The position numbers were made by a program, and so were the translations under genes. Below, piece by piece: positions 28,248 to 39,000 of a DNA stretch of 64,000 nt. The notes beneath the pieces are model-generated. The model made no database searches. It saw nothing but the letters and a program-made list of their open reading frames with translations, and was not told where the DNA came from. Positions within the stretch are counted from its first letter, which is position 1. Each line of letters opens with the position of its first letter. The DNA comes from Stropharia rugosoannulata (taxonomy: Eukaryota; Basidiomycota; Agaricomycetes; Agaricales; Strophariaceae). The DNA lies in the NCBI GenBank assembly GCA_028532985.1, contig JANCIK010000005.1, positions 2,858,501 to 2,922,500 of the forward strand, read 5' to 3'.

Positions 28248-29734
28248 ATGTTGGACAATTCTGCCAACACAATAACACAGGTCAAGATTCTAAAGCGTAA
28301 ACTAGCTGCCATGACAGATCAGTTAAGCTCCAACAACAAATGCTCTAGAAAAGTCCGGTTTGTATAATATTGCATATTTATAATGTAAATTTCTCTAATG
28401 AGTCAAGCATTTATTAGGACCACAATGACTTTAGGGCGTGGAATACGCCGCATTGCAACATTATATGATAGTATATCAACTGTGCTTGATGAATTTGATT
28501 CACAGAATTCAGAGAGCCCAGAAACCCTTGAAGTTGATCGGAGGTTTGGATTTTAACTTTCTTGACTTTCTTTGAGTTTTTATCATCTTGATGTTTAGGC
28601 AACAAAGAATGGCTGCTGCTTGGCCTATTATTTTGGATCTTGTCCCACCTCTTAAACAGCTTCTCAAAAATGAAGAGGATGTTGATGTTGTTATGGCTTA
28701 TCTTAATGAGGTAAACAACTATTCCACAAGGTTTCTCAAGAGATTTCTCACTGTAGCCTTTATATATAGCTACAACATGGAGCTAATAGTGCACGTAGTG
28801 ATGATGTTAATCGCATTAAAGGGGAGATTTGCTCCCGTCTCAACAGCCAGTTCAAGCCTGAGGTTCTTTTACACAAAAATGATCGCCTAAACCGGGGTAT
28901 ACAGCATGACTTGTGTGGAATGCTGCTATGTCCTATCACATTTGATTGGGATGACCTTGAGTGCATTTTTAATATCTAATATTATATTAATATGACTACT
29001 AATAGCACACTATATAGAGTTCGTGCAAGTATTCGTGGAAGCAAGGAGGGCTTTGCAATCAATACAAACTACTATCTAAGATGTTTGTATTCAAAACCTC
29101 CTACAAATCTCAAGCGTATTGAAGAAGGCTTTTTGCGAAGCAATATTTTAGTGCAGGTTAGTCATTATCCATAATTGTACTAGTATTTATTTTCTTGCAG
29201 TACTCAATAGAAGTTTAGGTCTATGCTGCTATTTTTACATCTCCATCCTCAGCTGATGCTGTGATTGATGAGTCAATGCAATCACAAGTACCAGCTAAGT
29301 CCAACAAATGTACAAAGTCATCTGTGTCTGCACTGTTAGGCATAGCAGGCCAGGTTACAGGCAGATCCATTGCATATGCAGCAGTTATGGTTAGTTACTT
29401 ACTATATATATTGTTATATATGCTGTCTCACGCATTGCATTAGCTTGTATTCAATTTGACAGATGCCACACAGTGGACACACAGTCATAATAACTTTAGT
29501 TTTGTTGAACTATACAATTTCCTGGTTGATTACTTTGAGGTGGAACGAAGTGCAGCTTCGACTAAACGTGTACAGGATCTTATAAAATGGTGGAAAAGGT
29601 ACTGTCATTTATGTAATATACTTTCTGAATAAAACTAATACCTAAACAGAAAGATATTTCCTCAATTTGTTTCTGTCTCTAATGATAATAATGAGTCTCA
29701 CAAGCTATTGTTAGAACAGGATGATGACTATTGA
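28248..29734 (+). CDS. DUF6698-like protein, copy B
   Basis: Paralogue of copy A with the same exon plan and diverged sequence. Start ATG 28248 (MLDNSANTITQVKILKRKLA) aligns with the coiled-coil start of copy A. Conserved landmarks in order: TTMTLGRGIRRIATLYDS, an acidic patch, helix IILDLVPPLKQLLKNEED, HGANSARSDDVNRIKGEI, GIQHDLCGMLLCPITFDW (in place of NDITGRLLCP), EEGFLRSNILVQ, a linker with KSNKCTKSS, GRSIAYAAVM, FNLTDATQWTHSH and IKWWKRK; stop TGA 29732-29734. About eight exons with 45-70 bp introns. The changes at the central hallmark and the low overall identity point to an old duplication. Function unknown. Confidence 0.68.
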
Positions 29735-30055
29735 CCATTATTATGGACCATAGGGGCATGATATGCAGTCCATGGGTCCAAGACAACATACACACATAGC
29801 TACTTATTAGGTATACAATTGTGTTATACAAGTTTTGTTGGATTTCTAGGGTTGATCTAAATCAACACACTAACCCAGCTGTCATGGTGGGCTAGATGCT
29901 TTCTCTTCGAAGGAAAACCATAGTATCTGAGTCTTTCCAAGTGGCGAAACAATGCCACAGGGAAGAGTCTATATACTGTACATGTGTGCTATTAATACTA
30001 TGTTATGTGGCTATGTGATCTGCGGAACGTATGACTAATCGTATGATGCAATCAG
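29735..30055. other. Intergenic up to the second retrotransposon
   Basis: No frame or repeat recognised. It ends at ATCAG (30051-30055), one copy of the retrotransposon target duplication. Confidence 0.4.
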
Positions 30056-30355
30056 TGTCACGGTCAGCCTCATGTGCACTCTTGATTGCTCACGTTGTTC
30101 TGTTGTTTGCTTCACTTGACTGTCTCGAAGTCCATACCATTCATCCACCTCCTTCCTTTGTACTTACATAGTGTTTACTTGTCCCCTTCATTCTCTTCTA
30201 TAATTCCTTATATGTTCATGCACTTCTCTCTTGTCTTCCTCGTAGTATATATTCTGCATGTAACTTAGAACTTAGCTTCGTCGAATCAATGCGTATCATC
30301 TCTCATCACCTGTGTGATTCTCGTGACTTCAACATCTGTGACCTTGCCCGTAACA
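30056..30355 (+). repeat. 5' LTR of the second Ty3 element
   Basis: 300 bp, TGTCACGG...GTAACA. It differs from the 3' LTR at three positions (30075, 30188, 30292), all C/T. Two of them are CpG sites. Confidence 0.95.
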
Positions 30356-30388
30356 GTTTGATTCGACCACAACCTCGTCCTGCCCACC

Positions 30389-31468
30389 GTGTCATCACCA
30401 TCTTCCTCACTGCCTTCACTATCGACTATATCATCGTTACCCAGTACACCCATCACGATGTCGACCCACGCTGAAGAAGTTCCCATGTCCGACCCCAACG
30501 ACACCACGACACAAACAACTGACGTGCCTTTCCCAACGGACAACTCCGCTCTCTACCGGGCTGTTGCTGCCCTCAGACACGCTTTCGAGAACATTTCTGT
30601 CAACGCGCAAGGACAACAACAGGCTCTCGCTCAGCTTTTCGATCGTATGGCTAGCAGCAACCATACTACTGTCAACCTGGGTGGCAATGTCAAGCACCGC
30701 GACCCTCGTGTGTTCAACGGCAAGGCTGATCAAGTTGAACCCTTCCTTAGGGAAGTAAACAATGCTATCTATTTGCAAAGGCGCTCACTTGTCTCCAAAC
30801 GCGATAAAATCGTGTACTTTAGCTTCTACCTCTCGGATGGCGCCCCAGCCTCATGGTTCCGCACTGTAGAGCTCAACAACGTGAAGAACCCGTTGCTGGA
30901 CAACTTTGACGGATTTGTCGAGGCTTTCAAGACGCGCTTCCGTGACCCCGATCAGTATGCGTCCACCTTGCGCAAGATGCGCAAACTCAAGCGGACAGGT
31001 TCATGCACTGCATTTACCAATCAGTACATTGAAATCCTGGTCGAGCTGGATTGGACTGAGCAGACGAAGATCCAGGAGTACTACGATCGACTCAAGGACA
31101 CCGTGAAGACGATGCTCTGCAACCGCAAGGGCCGTTACTTCAGCCAGGACTTCACTGAATATGCTCAGCAGTGCATCGACATTGACAACGAGCTCCATGC
31201 TCTCACTCTCGATTCCTCCTCTTGCACCAACAACCCCTTCCTGGGCCGCCATGCTCCTTCTACCAACCCCTCCAACGCTGCCTCATCCTCTTCCAACAAT
31301 GATGTTGTACCTATGGAGATCGATTCCATCCGCCGCGGACCTCTGACCACACAGGAGAAGGAACGTCGTAGGAAAGAAGGTCTTTGCATGTATTGTGGTC
31401 AGGGTAAGCACTTTGCATCTGCATGCCCTAATAAGAAGTCGAAAGCCGCTCCTTTGGGAAAAGCTTAG
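30389..31468 (+). CDS. Gag of the second Ty3 element
   Basis: Up to 359 residues. The start could be ATG 30389 or the in-frame ATG 30458. A Retrotrans_gag capsid region is visible (DPRVFNGKADQVEPFLREV, FYLSDGAPASWFRTVEL, FVEAFKTRFRDPDQYASTL, YFSQDFTEYAQQCIDIDNEL), then a Ser/Asn linker and one CCHC knuckle CMYCGQGKHFASAC at about 31387-31428. It forms the particle and binds RNA. It ends at TAG 31466-31468, just after a slippery heptamer that allows passage into pol. Confidence 0.9.
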   Translation: MSSPSSSLPSLSTISSLPSTPITMSTHAEEVPMSDPNDTTTQTTDVPFPTDNSALYRAVAALRHAFENISVNAQGQQQALAQLFDRMASSNHTTVNLGGNVKHRDPRVFNGKADQVEPFLREVNNAIYLQRRSLVSKRDKIVYFSFYLSDGAPASWFRTVELNNVKNPLLDNFDGFVEAFKTRFRDPDQYASTLRKMRKLKRTGSCTAFTNQYIEILVELDWTEQTKIQEYYDRLKDTVKTMLCNRKGRYFSQDFTEYAQQCIDIDNELHALTLDSSSCTNNPFLGRHAPSTNPSNAASSSSNNDVVPMEIDSIRRGPLTTQEKERRRKEGLCMYCGQGKHFASACPNKKSKAAPLGKA

Positions 31469-31502
31469 ATGGTAGCTCCTTGAACCAGGTCCTTGGGCTA
31501 CC
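31456..31502 (+). promoter_or_regulatory. -1 frameshift signal: GGGAAAA heptamer plus hairpin
   Basis: In the gag frame the bases read TTG GGA AAA GCT TAG. GGGAAAA (31456-31462) is a standard X-XXY-YYZ slippery site. Eight bases later GGTAGC (31471-31476) pairs with GCTACC (31497-31502), extendable by two pairs. A -1 slip reads GGG AAA AGC TTA GAT and enters the open pol frame. Confidence 0.75.
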
Positions 31503-34500
31503 GACATCCGATGCTAGGACCCATCTGCCCGCGCCGGTATCGCCTACCCACGTCCATTATTCTAACAGAAAGTGGCACCCTCGTCTCGACTTCCCCACTC
31601 CTCGCTACATCCTCGCAGTTTCTTCCCGCTCCCCAAATCACTTCCTTATATCTATCACCCTTCGTTTCCCCAACCACAAACCCATCTGCGTCAATGCTCT
31701 CATTGATTGTGGTGCTTCTCAATCCTGTATCTCCAAATGTTTCGCATTTCGCCATTCCTTGCCTCGCCACCTTCTCGACACCCCCATTCCCATCCTGGCC
31801 GTGGACAACTGCCCTATTGCTTCCGGACTAGTAACTCAGGATGTGTTTGCTAACATATCTATACAGGAACATTCCGAGACGCTCTCGTTATCCGTAGTCT
31901 CTGTGGCTTTCCCAGTCATCTTGGGATTGGACTGGCTACGCATCCACAACCCCTTAATTGACTGGACTGACCCCTCCCTCATGCTCTCTTGTTGCAACCT
32001 GACTCCTGCTAGTTCAGTATGCATTCGCCCCGAAGGCTTCGGTCTTGTTGGGGTACCATCTCCGCCCAGCAATGCATTACATGCTTGCTCTGTCACTGCT
32101 GTAGGAATAGGCTCCGGTCTCATCCCTCATCTTGTTTCCCCGTCCTCATCCTTGACATTGTTGGCATCACCTCCGCCAACGTCACCTACTTCCCCATCCA
32201 AACCAGCACCCTCTATTCTGAACTTCCTCACCCGATGGGCCGGCTCTGGTCGCTCTACCCTTGATAACCCCCTTGCTGCTCCTACCCCTAAGGTCTCAGT
32301 ATGCAACCCCCGCTGTTTTGCCAAATATGCGAAGAACCAGCAGGTGTGCGCCCTCAACTTCTACCCTGTGGGCTCACCCGCCTATATCGCAGCTACGTCC
32401 GCTGAGCCCCTGACGTCCATTGACATCACCTCGGATCCGGTCACTGATCTGTTACCTCCGCCGGACTCCATGTTTCTGCCTGACAAATACATGCCTTGGG
32501 AAAACACTGTCTTTTCCCCTACTGCTGTCAATAACCTACCCCCGCACCGCCCTTACGACTGCGCCATCGACATTGAAGACGGCAAGACGCCACCCTTTGG
32601 GCCCCTATACTGCCTATCTCATGATGAGAACCAAGCCTTGGCTACTTATCTTGATGAGAATCTTGCTAAAAGCTTCATCCGACAGTCGACTTCTTCCGCA
32701 GCATCCCCTGTACTTTTTGTTAAACGCAAGACTGGCGATCTCCGTCTTTGCATTGACTACCGTGGCCTCAACTCCATCACAAAGAAGAACCGCTACCCCA
32801 TTCCGCACATCGACAATCTACTTGATCAGACGCAAGGCTGCAATGTCTTCTCCGTGATTGACCTCAAGAATGCATTCAACCTCGTTCGCATCCGTGAAGG
32901 CGACGAATGGAAGACAGCTTTCCACACTCCCCGCGGCCTCTATGAGTACCTTGTCATGCCTTTTGGTCTCACTAATGCGCCTGCCACTTTTCAGTCATTT
33001 ATCCAAGATGTACTGCGAGAACACCTGGGTATATTCTGTGTTGTCTATCTCGACAACATCCTGGTATTCTCAAAGAGTCAAGACGAGCACAACGCTCATG
33101 TTAAGCTCATCCTCGCAAAGCTACAGGATGCTCAGCTATTCACCAACCCCAAGAAGTGCGAATTCGACAAGCAACAAGTTGAGTACCTTGGTTTTCTTGT
33201 GGGCTCTGACGGTATCAAGATGAACCCCAAGAAACTTGCAACCATCTCGGAATGGCCAACCCCTCGCTCTGCACACGACATTCAGGTCTTCCTCGGTTTC
33301 TGCAATTTCTATCGCCGTTTTGTCGATCATTATGCTTCGATTGCCCTTCCGCTCAACCGTCTCACTCACAAGAACACCCCGTTCTCTTGGTCCATGGAAG
33401 CCAACGACGCCTTCAAATCCCTCAAACGCACCTTTCTTTCCTACCCCGTACTCCGACACTTTGACCCTGCCAAACCTGCGACTCTCTCCACAGATGCTTC
33501 GGACTTTGCACTGTCTGGCATCCTGCAGCAACCGGACGATTCTGGCAACCTCCACCCCGTTGCCTACTTCTCCTGCAAATTCTCACCTGCCGAAATCAAC
33601 TACGACATCCACGACAAGGAACTACTTGCCGTCATTGAATCTTTCCGCGACATGTGCGCTTGGCTTATGGGTACCGCACAACCCATCTCAGTCATTTGCA
33701 ACCACAAAAATCTTGAGTATTTTATGTCCTCTCGTGTTCTCAATCAATGTCAGGCTCGTTGGGCCATGTTTCTTTCAGACTTCGACTTCACACTTCACTG
33801 GGCTCCTGGCTCTCAGAATCCTGCTGATGGACCCTCCTGTCGCCCTGACTTCGCACCAAAAAAGGGGGATGACATCCTTCTCACCCAACACCAGGCTGTT
33901 CTCAAACCATATCACACCCAACACATCCATCCCCTTGACCCCAATGCTCCTGCCCCTGTCCGCATCTCTGCAGTCACCTCACTCACTATCGACAACTCTG
34001 AATTGCTTGAGTGCTTCGAACACGCCTCTCAAGAGGATACAACCTGGCGCGAAGCCCTACTTCGAGGCAACACCGACTTCTCAGTCCAGGGCAACCTTGT
34101 ATTCCACAACGGCCGTATCTACGTACCGCCATCACTCTGCACTGAAATCGTCTACCAGTATCACGATGCCGTGCTTGGAGGACACCCCGGCCACACCTCA
34201 ACTGTCAAGAAAATCCTCCGTAACCATTCTTGGCCTGGTATCTACACCTACATCTGCCGCTACGTTGCCGCCTGCGATACTTGCAACCGCTCGAAGATCC
34301 CTTGCCACAAGCCATTTGGCTTGCTCCAGCCCCTCGACATCCCAGACCATCCTTGGAAGTCCATCTCAATGGATTTCATTGTCAAACTCCCCTCCTCCCA
34401 TGGCTACAACTCCATCCTCGTTATCTGCAACAGACTCACTTGCACCGCTCACTTCATCCCGTGCAATGAGTCCATGACCGCCTCAGAACTTGCCTGGATC

Positions 34501-35654
34501 TTTATCGACCGTATCTTCCGTCATCACGGACTACCCGACTCCATCGTCTCCGATCGCGGATTGCTATTCATCTCAAACTTTTGGAAGGCTCTTACGACAC
34601 ACTTGGGCATCACGCTGCGTCATTCTACTGCTTACCATCCACGTACCTCACAGAGCACACCAATCAGACCCTCGAAACTTACCTCTGTGCTTACTGTTTG
34701 TACCAGCAGGATGACTGGGTTGATTACCTACCGCTCGCCAAGTTTGTGTTCAACAACTCTGAGAACGCCTCGACAAAGCAGACCCCCTTCTTCGCCAACC
34801 TCGGATTCCACCCCACCTTCACACCACAACTTGCTGACATCTCCACTGTGCCCGCCGCCGACGATCTCGCCCAACGACTTGATCAGATCCATGCCAAACT
34901 CAAAGCCGAACTCGAACATGCCCAAGAACGTCAGCGCACTACCTTCAACAAGCATGTTCTCCCGTCCCCCAAGTACCAGCCCGACGAACTCGTCTGGCTT
35001 CTCCATCGCAACATCCGCACAACACGCCCCTCGCTTAAGCTCGATCATCACCGCCTTGGTCCGTTCCCGGTCACCCGCGAGGTTGGAAACGATGCTTACC
35101 TCCTCCGCCTCCCTGCCTACCTCTCTTGCCTGCACCCCGTGTTCCATACCTCCCTCCTCGAGCCTTACTCCGACCCCTTGGAGTTCCACACACACGCCGA
35201 GCCCCAACCCTTCCAGCTAGCAGACGAAACCACAGACACAATCGCCGATATCCTCGACTGTCGCAAAATCGGCCATCGTTACGACTACCTCATCTGCTGG
35301 AAAGACTTACCCACTGACGACAACTCGTGGGTTTCCCTCCATGACCTCCCCACATCTGCCAATGAGCGCCTCGAGCGTTTCCATCGTCATCATCCCCGCG
35401 CTCCGCGTCCGCACACTCTCGTGCTCAATCACCTTGCCGCACCTCTGCTCGATCTCGATTCCTCCCCACCACCAGACCTTAACCCGACTAACACACCCTC
35501 AGTGTCAATCCCCGATGCCAACACCCATAGACGTCCCGCCTCGCCTCCGCCGACCCATTCCAATCTCCGTTCTGTTTATGTTCCGCCTTCCGTTACCACT
35601 TTGTCTTCCGGCCGTATTTCTCACCCTCCTTGCTCCGTTGACGCCTCCTCGTAA
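31463..35654 (+). pseudogene. Pol of the second Ty3 element, frameshifted in integrase
   Basis: The frame from the slip site to 35220 encodes protease (NALIDCGASQSCIS), RT (LCIDYRGLNSITKKNRYPIP, VIDLKNAFNLVRI, VMPFGLTNAPATFQ), RNase H (LSTDASDFALSGILQQ) and an integrase finger (HPGHTSTVKKILRNHSW ... CDTCNRSK). The RT box reads YLDN where YLDD is usual. Near 34650 the integrase frame is lost: HPRT is followed by unrelated residues, while the next frame picks up at TNQTLETYL and runs to 35654. That second frame holds the integrase C-terminus (YQPDELVWLLHRNIRTTRP) and a chromodomain-like segment (VADILDCRKIGHRYDYLICWKDLP-type, near 35240-35330). A short deletion at the DGQxE block explains the break. 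The copy should be inactive without help. Confidence 0.88.
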
Positions 35655-35663
35655 AAAGGGGGA
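35653..35663 (+). promoter_or_regulatory. Polypurine tract of the second Ty3 element
   Basis: AAAAAGGGGGA just before the 3' LTR at 35667, overlapping the end of the pol frame. Confidence 0.8.
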
Positions 35664-35666
35664 TAA

Positions 35667-35966
35667 TGTCACGGTCAGCCTCATGCGCACTCTTGATTGC
35701 TCACGTTGTTCTGTTGTTTGCTTCACTTGACTGTCTCGAAGTCCATACCATTCATCCACCTCCTTCCTTTGTACTTACATAGTGTTTACTTGTCCCCTCC
35801 ATTCTCTTCTATAATTCCTTATATGTTCATGCACTTCTCTCTTGTCTTCCTCGTAGTATATATTCTGCATGTAACTTAGAACTTAGCTTCGTCGAATCAA
35901 TGTGTATCATCTCTCATCACCTGTGTGATTCTCGTGACTTCAACATCTGTGACCTTGCCCGTAACA
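35667..35966 (+). repeat. 3' LTR of the second Ty3 element
   Basis: 300 bp, same ends as the 5' LTR, followed by ATCGG (35967-35971). Confidence 0.95.
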
Positions 35967-37287
35967 ATCGGTAGTGGGTAACAATAGGATAGGTACTAGT
36001 ATAATCTATGCTCTGCTCTGGTTCCCGTTCTGGGCGTGCAATGCACGCACCTCGTGTCCTCTAGTCTTTGTAATAGCAAGTAGTGCCTGCAAGTTTGTTT
36101 GTAAGGAGGGGTTTAATTCTAGTAAATCTTGGCTAGAGTCCGGTTGCTAGTGGCATGCACTAGGCAAAATGATATATGAAATAAGTTGTTTTAGCGAATG
36201 GCTTTGCTATGCGCACTTCAGGGTCTGGTGACCTCGTTCAATGTGCGGACTCTCCAAAGTCTTTCACCCGGTGGTGCAGTCTCACAGTCTAAACACTACA
36301 GTGCAAGTTTCTGTACACGGTTGTACTGACTCCTCACTGAGCTCTCCAAATGACCCGGTGGCCAGAAGCTATCCAAAACTCCTATGATTCACAAATACTT
36401 CACAGTCAAAACCCTAACAAAAGCTAAACACAGCCTGCTGACAGCCTGGGACAGAACCCAGCACACAGATCTAGTGGGTAGACAATTGCTTAAATTACTA
36501 TAGACAAGGATACAGGTTTATATGCGATGTGCGCATGTGTACTAATAATAAGGTAAAGTAAATACTAGCAACGTGCAGCCAAAGGTCCGCTCATTGCATC
36601 CGGGCTTCCCTCTAGTATCCTGGCCCCTTGGCATTCACTGCGCGCATGTTATTTGTTCCCTCGGGCTTTTGCACGTCTTTTTGATGTGCGCTGCCACGGT
36701 CACCTGATGTGTGGACTTAGGCAAATTTTGCCTTTGCAATGCGCGCACAGCCCTTCACACCACCTTTGGTACCCGCTCAGCTGTACTCACACCGCACTTT
36801 GCTGGTGCTTAACCGTTCTATGCACACCTGATCGCTTGCACGGATGGCCAAACTATGCACTTTTAAAACTGTACAGTTCACTGTCCAATCCTTTTCACAA
36901 TAGGTGCGCGCATGCACTTGTAGTCATGATGCACGCTGATAGCTATAGACTATGAGTCAGGCTCAACTCTAGTCTCTCTGTGTGTCCCGCGCGCAGCTAT
37001 CCCACTAACGGACCTTCTGACTGTTTACACCCGTAGCCAAAAAGCAGCCCTGTCACCGCCACATGACCGTTGCAGAGCTCCAGGAGCAGCTCAAGCACAT
37101 GCATGCTGCGGAGAGTCCAGAAGACGCTGCTCTGGTGGATGAGAGGAAAGAGGATGGAGACCTGGAGGAGGATTTTGTGCATTGCAACAAGTGACCAGCA
37201 TGCCCTCATTCATGCATGGCAGTTGATACAATGTGTTGTCAGTAGAACCCTGTGAATCTATCTCAGTTCCAGACCTGCCCTCACAAA
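35967..37287. other. Non-coding stretch, possibly old transposon sequence
   Basis: No gene recognised. The words TGCGCGC and GTGCGCAT recur (near 36208, 36526, 36640, 36736, 36902 and 36990), which suggests decayed repeat sequence, perhaps belonging to the gag relic that follows. This is inference. Confidence 0.3.
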
Positions 37288-37833
37288 TCATGATGACAGT
37301 GCAGGGGTGGTGGAGAAACACAAAGTCATAGGGGGACCAGAGGGTGCTGGGTGAGCCGCACAGAAGAGCTGGTTGGTCTCACTGTTACAGGCAACCTCCA
37401 TAGCCTGTTTGTACCATCCCTGGAGCGAGGCAGGTTGACTTTCCGAAGGCAGGTTGGCGACCTGGCCATCCAGCGAGGGGGACAGACCACGACAGAACTT
37501 CATGATCAATGCCTTCTCGTCTATGTACCCAGACTTGAGGACAAGATCCTTGAAGGCGTCAACGTACTCCTCAGCAGAGCGGCAGCCCTGGTAGTAGGCA
37601 GTGCTCTCCAAGGTGAGCTGAGCGTGTTCGGCTTCGTGCTGCTCGTAAAAGTCACACACAAAGACAGCTTGAAAGGTGTCCCAGCTGCGAAGGTCGAAGT
37701 CGGAGAAGCCCAGCATCATAGCATGCTTGGAAAACTGAGTGGCACAGCCCTTGTTCATGAATGAGAGGGCCCAGAGGATGCAAGAGTACCTGTCAGGGAA
37801 CTGGGAGCCAGCCAGGGCAAAGTAGATGGTAAG
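37288..37833 (-). pseudogene. Ty3-type gag relic
   Basis: On the minus strand a Retrotrans_gag capsid region is readable: FALAGSQFPDRYSCILWALSF upstream of Met 37758, then WDTFQAVFVCDFYEQHEAEH, TAYYQGCRSAEEYVDAFKDL and KFCRGLSPSLDGQV. No zinc knuckle, protease or polymerase follows, and no LTR is recognised on either side. It is an isolated fragment with a frame still open over about 180 codons, so loss is not ancient or the piece is constrained by chance. Confidence 0.7.
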
Positions 37834-38639
37834 GGTCTAATTGAGCTAAAACAAACTAGTCCATACAATTTCTAGGCAAGTATTCCTTGAGTATTCCAGC
37901 AGTCTGCAGATTATACAGTCAGTAAAGCAAGGTTTTATTCAATATATACATAGGATATACTAGGTATGTATTCCTTGTGTATTCCTCCTTTCCCATTTTC
38001 CCCCTTGAAGTCTTTGATGCTCATATACGCCATGATCAGATCACGGCAACTTCCGTTCGCACGTGATGCGACAAAAGTTCTTTTGATCAGACGCCGACAG
38101 TGCCCGCATTCTGAGTGAATGCTATTTGGGTCAGTGACAAGTCAGGCTCTGTCAACAACGCAATGTCCTCATATATCCTCCATGCGAGCATGCCGCTGCA
38201 CTAGGTAAAGGCGATGGTTCCTGATTCCATGTCTCTTCAGGAACAACCATCAATGTTGGTCGCGACTCGCGAATTTCAGCAGAAACGGACCTCGTACCTG
38301 TTTGGCGCACTCTGACGCGGGCGACACATGATGGGCCCTCCCCTTGGTCAGGATCTCAGGGAGGACCAGCGTTGTGCGCGGCAACGATCCTACATCATTG
38401 AGTCACTTTTCCGATTTTTAATCCTTGTCACGGTCTGTCTTATTTTACAGCTGTTTCTCTTAAAAGGGTCCGTGGATCTGGGCAACGACTCATACGCCCT
38501 TGGAACTACACTGGACACCCTCGTAATCCTCTTTTTATGCATCCCCTGTCGCTGAGGGCAAGATATGGTGCACGCAAAGCTTCGTAACACCACCAGTCTC
38601 CTATTAATGTTTGCTTCCTAATACATTGCGCCTGGACCC
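37834..38639. other. Non-coding, nothing recognised
   Basis: No convincing frame, RNA gene or repeat. TATGTATTCCTTGTGTATTCC-like words near 37890 and 37970 repeat (AAGTATTCCTTGAGTATTCC), a small direct repeat of unknown meaning. Confidence 0.3.
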
Positions 38640-39000
38640 AGAAGCCGAGAAGGAGCTCGCGGCGATGAAGAAGGAGCGGGAGCGCGAAGCGTAAGCGCAG
38701 GTGGGACATCGAAACGACAGACGAGAACGTCGACCCGAATCAGAAGGACAAAGGGGAATGGTCGAAGGAGGCCCTGGAAGCGCCTGCATCGAGGAAGCCC
38801 CGCTTATGGTGGGACGCCACCCCAGCGGAGGCCGCTGTTGGTGAGACAGCCAAACGCTCTCGTTGGGACCAGACGCCGGCTCCTACCCCGACGCGTCGAT
38901 TATTCCCATTATAATGAACACCCCGGGAATTATGCAGGATGACAAGAACAACCGCTACTTGACGGACGAGGAGCTCGACGCTGTTCTGCCTGCGACTGGT
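38640..39000 (+). pseudogene. Fragment of the splicing factor SF3B1 (Hsh155) gene
   Basis: Three short segments in shifted frames match the N-terminal region of SF3B1, the HEAT-repeat subunit of U2 snRNP. They are EKELAAMKKERERE (about 38645), RWDIETTDENVDPNQ ... AKRSRWDQTPAPTPT (38698-38893), and NTPGIMQDDKNNRYLTDEEL (38918-38980) followed by DAVLP. The RWDxTP repeats and LTDEELDA are hallmarks of that region, which contacts U2AF and p14 partners. At least two frameshifts and in-frame stops break it, and homology ends after LPATG. The full-length functional gene must be elsewhere. The fragment probably arose by duplication or transposon capture. Confidence 0.75.

Larger units (their letters stand above)
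30056..35966 (+). mobile_element. Ty3/gypsy retrotransposon of chromovirus type
   Basis: 5911 bp with 300-bp LTRs (99% identical) and a 5-bp target repeat ATCAG / ATCGG with one mismatch. Gag with zinc knuckle is followed by protease, RT, RNase H, integrase and a C-terminal chromodomain-like region, then a polypurine tract at 35653-35663. Decayed: an integrase frameshift and altered catalytic residues. Confidence 0.93.

Noticed and set aside
30356..30380. tRNA primer-binding site of the second Ty3 element
   Set aside because: The bases after the 5' LTR (GTTTGATTCGACCAC) do not start with TGG; no standard tRNA match is evident. Self-priming or half-tRNA priming was considered but cannot be supported.
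33236..34477. 413-residue plus-strand frame
   Set aside because: Lies inside the RT/RNase H/integrase frame of the second Ty3 element and is Ser/Thr/Pro-rich from codon bias. Shadow frame.
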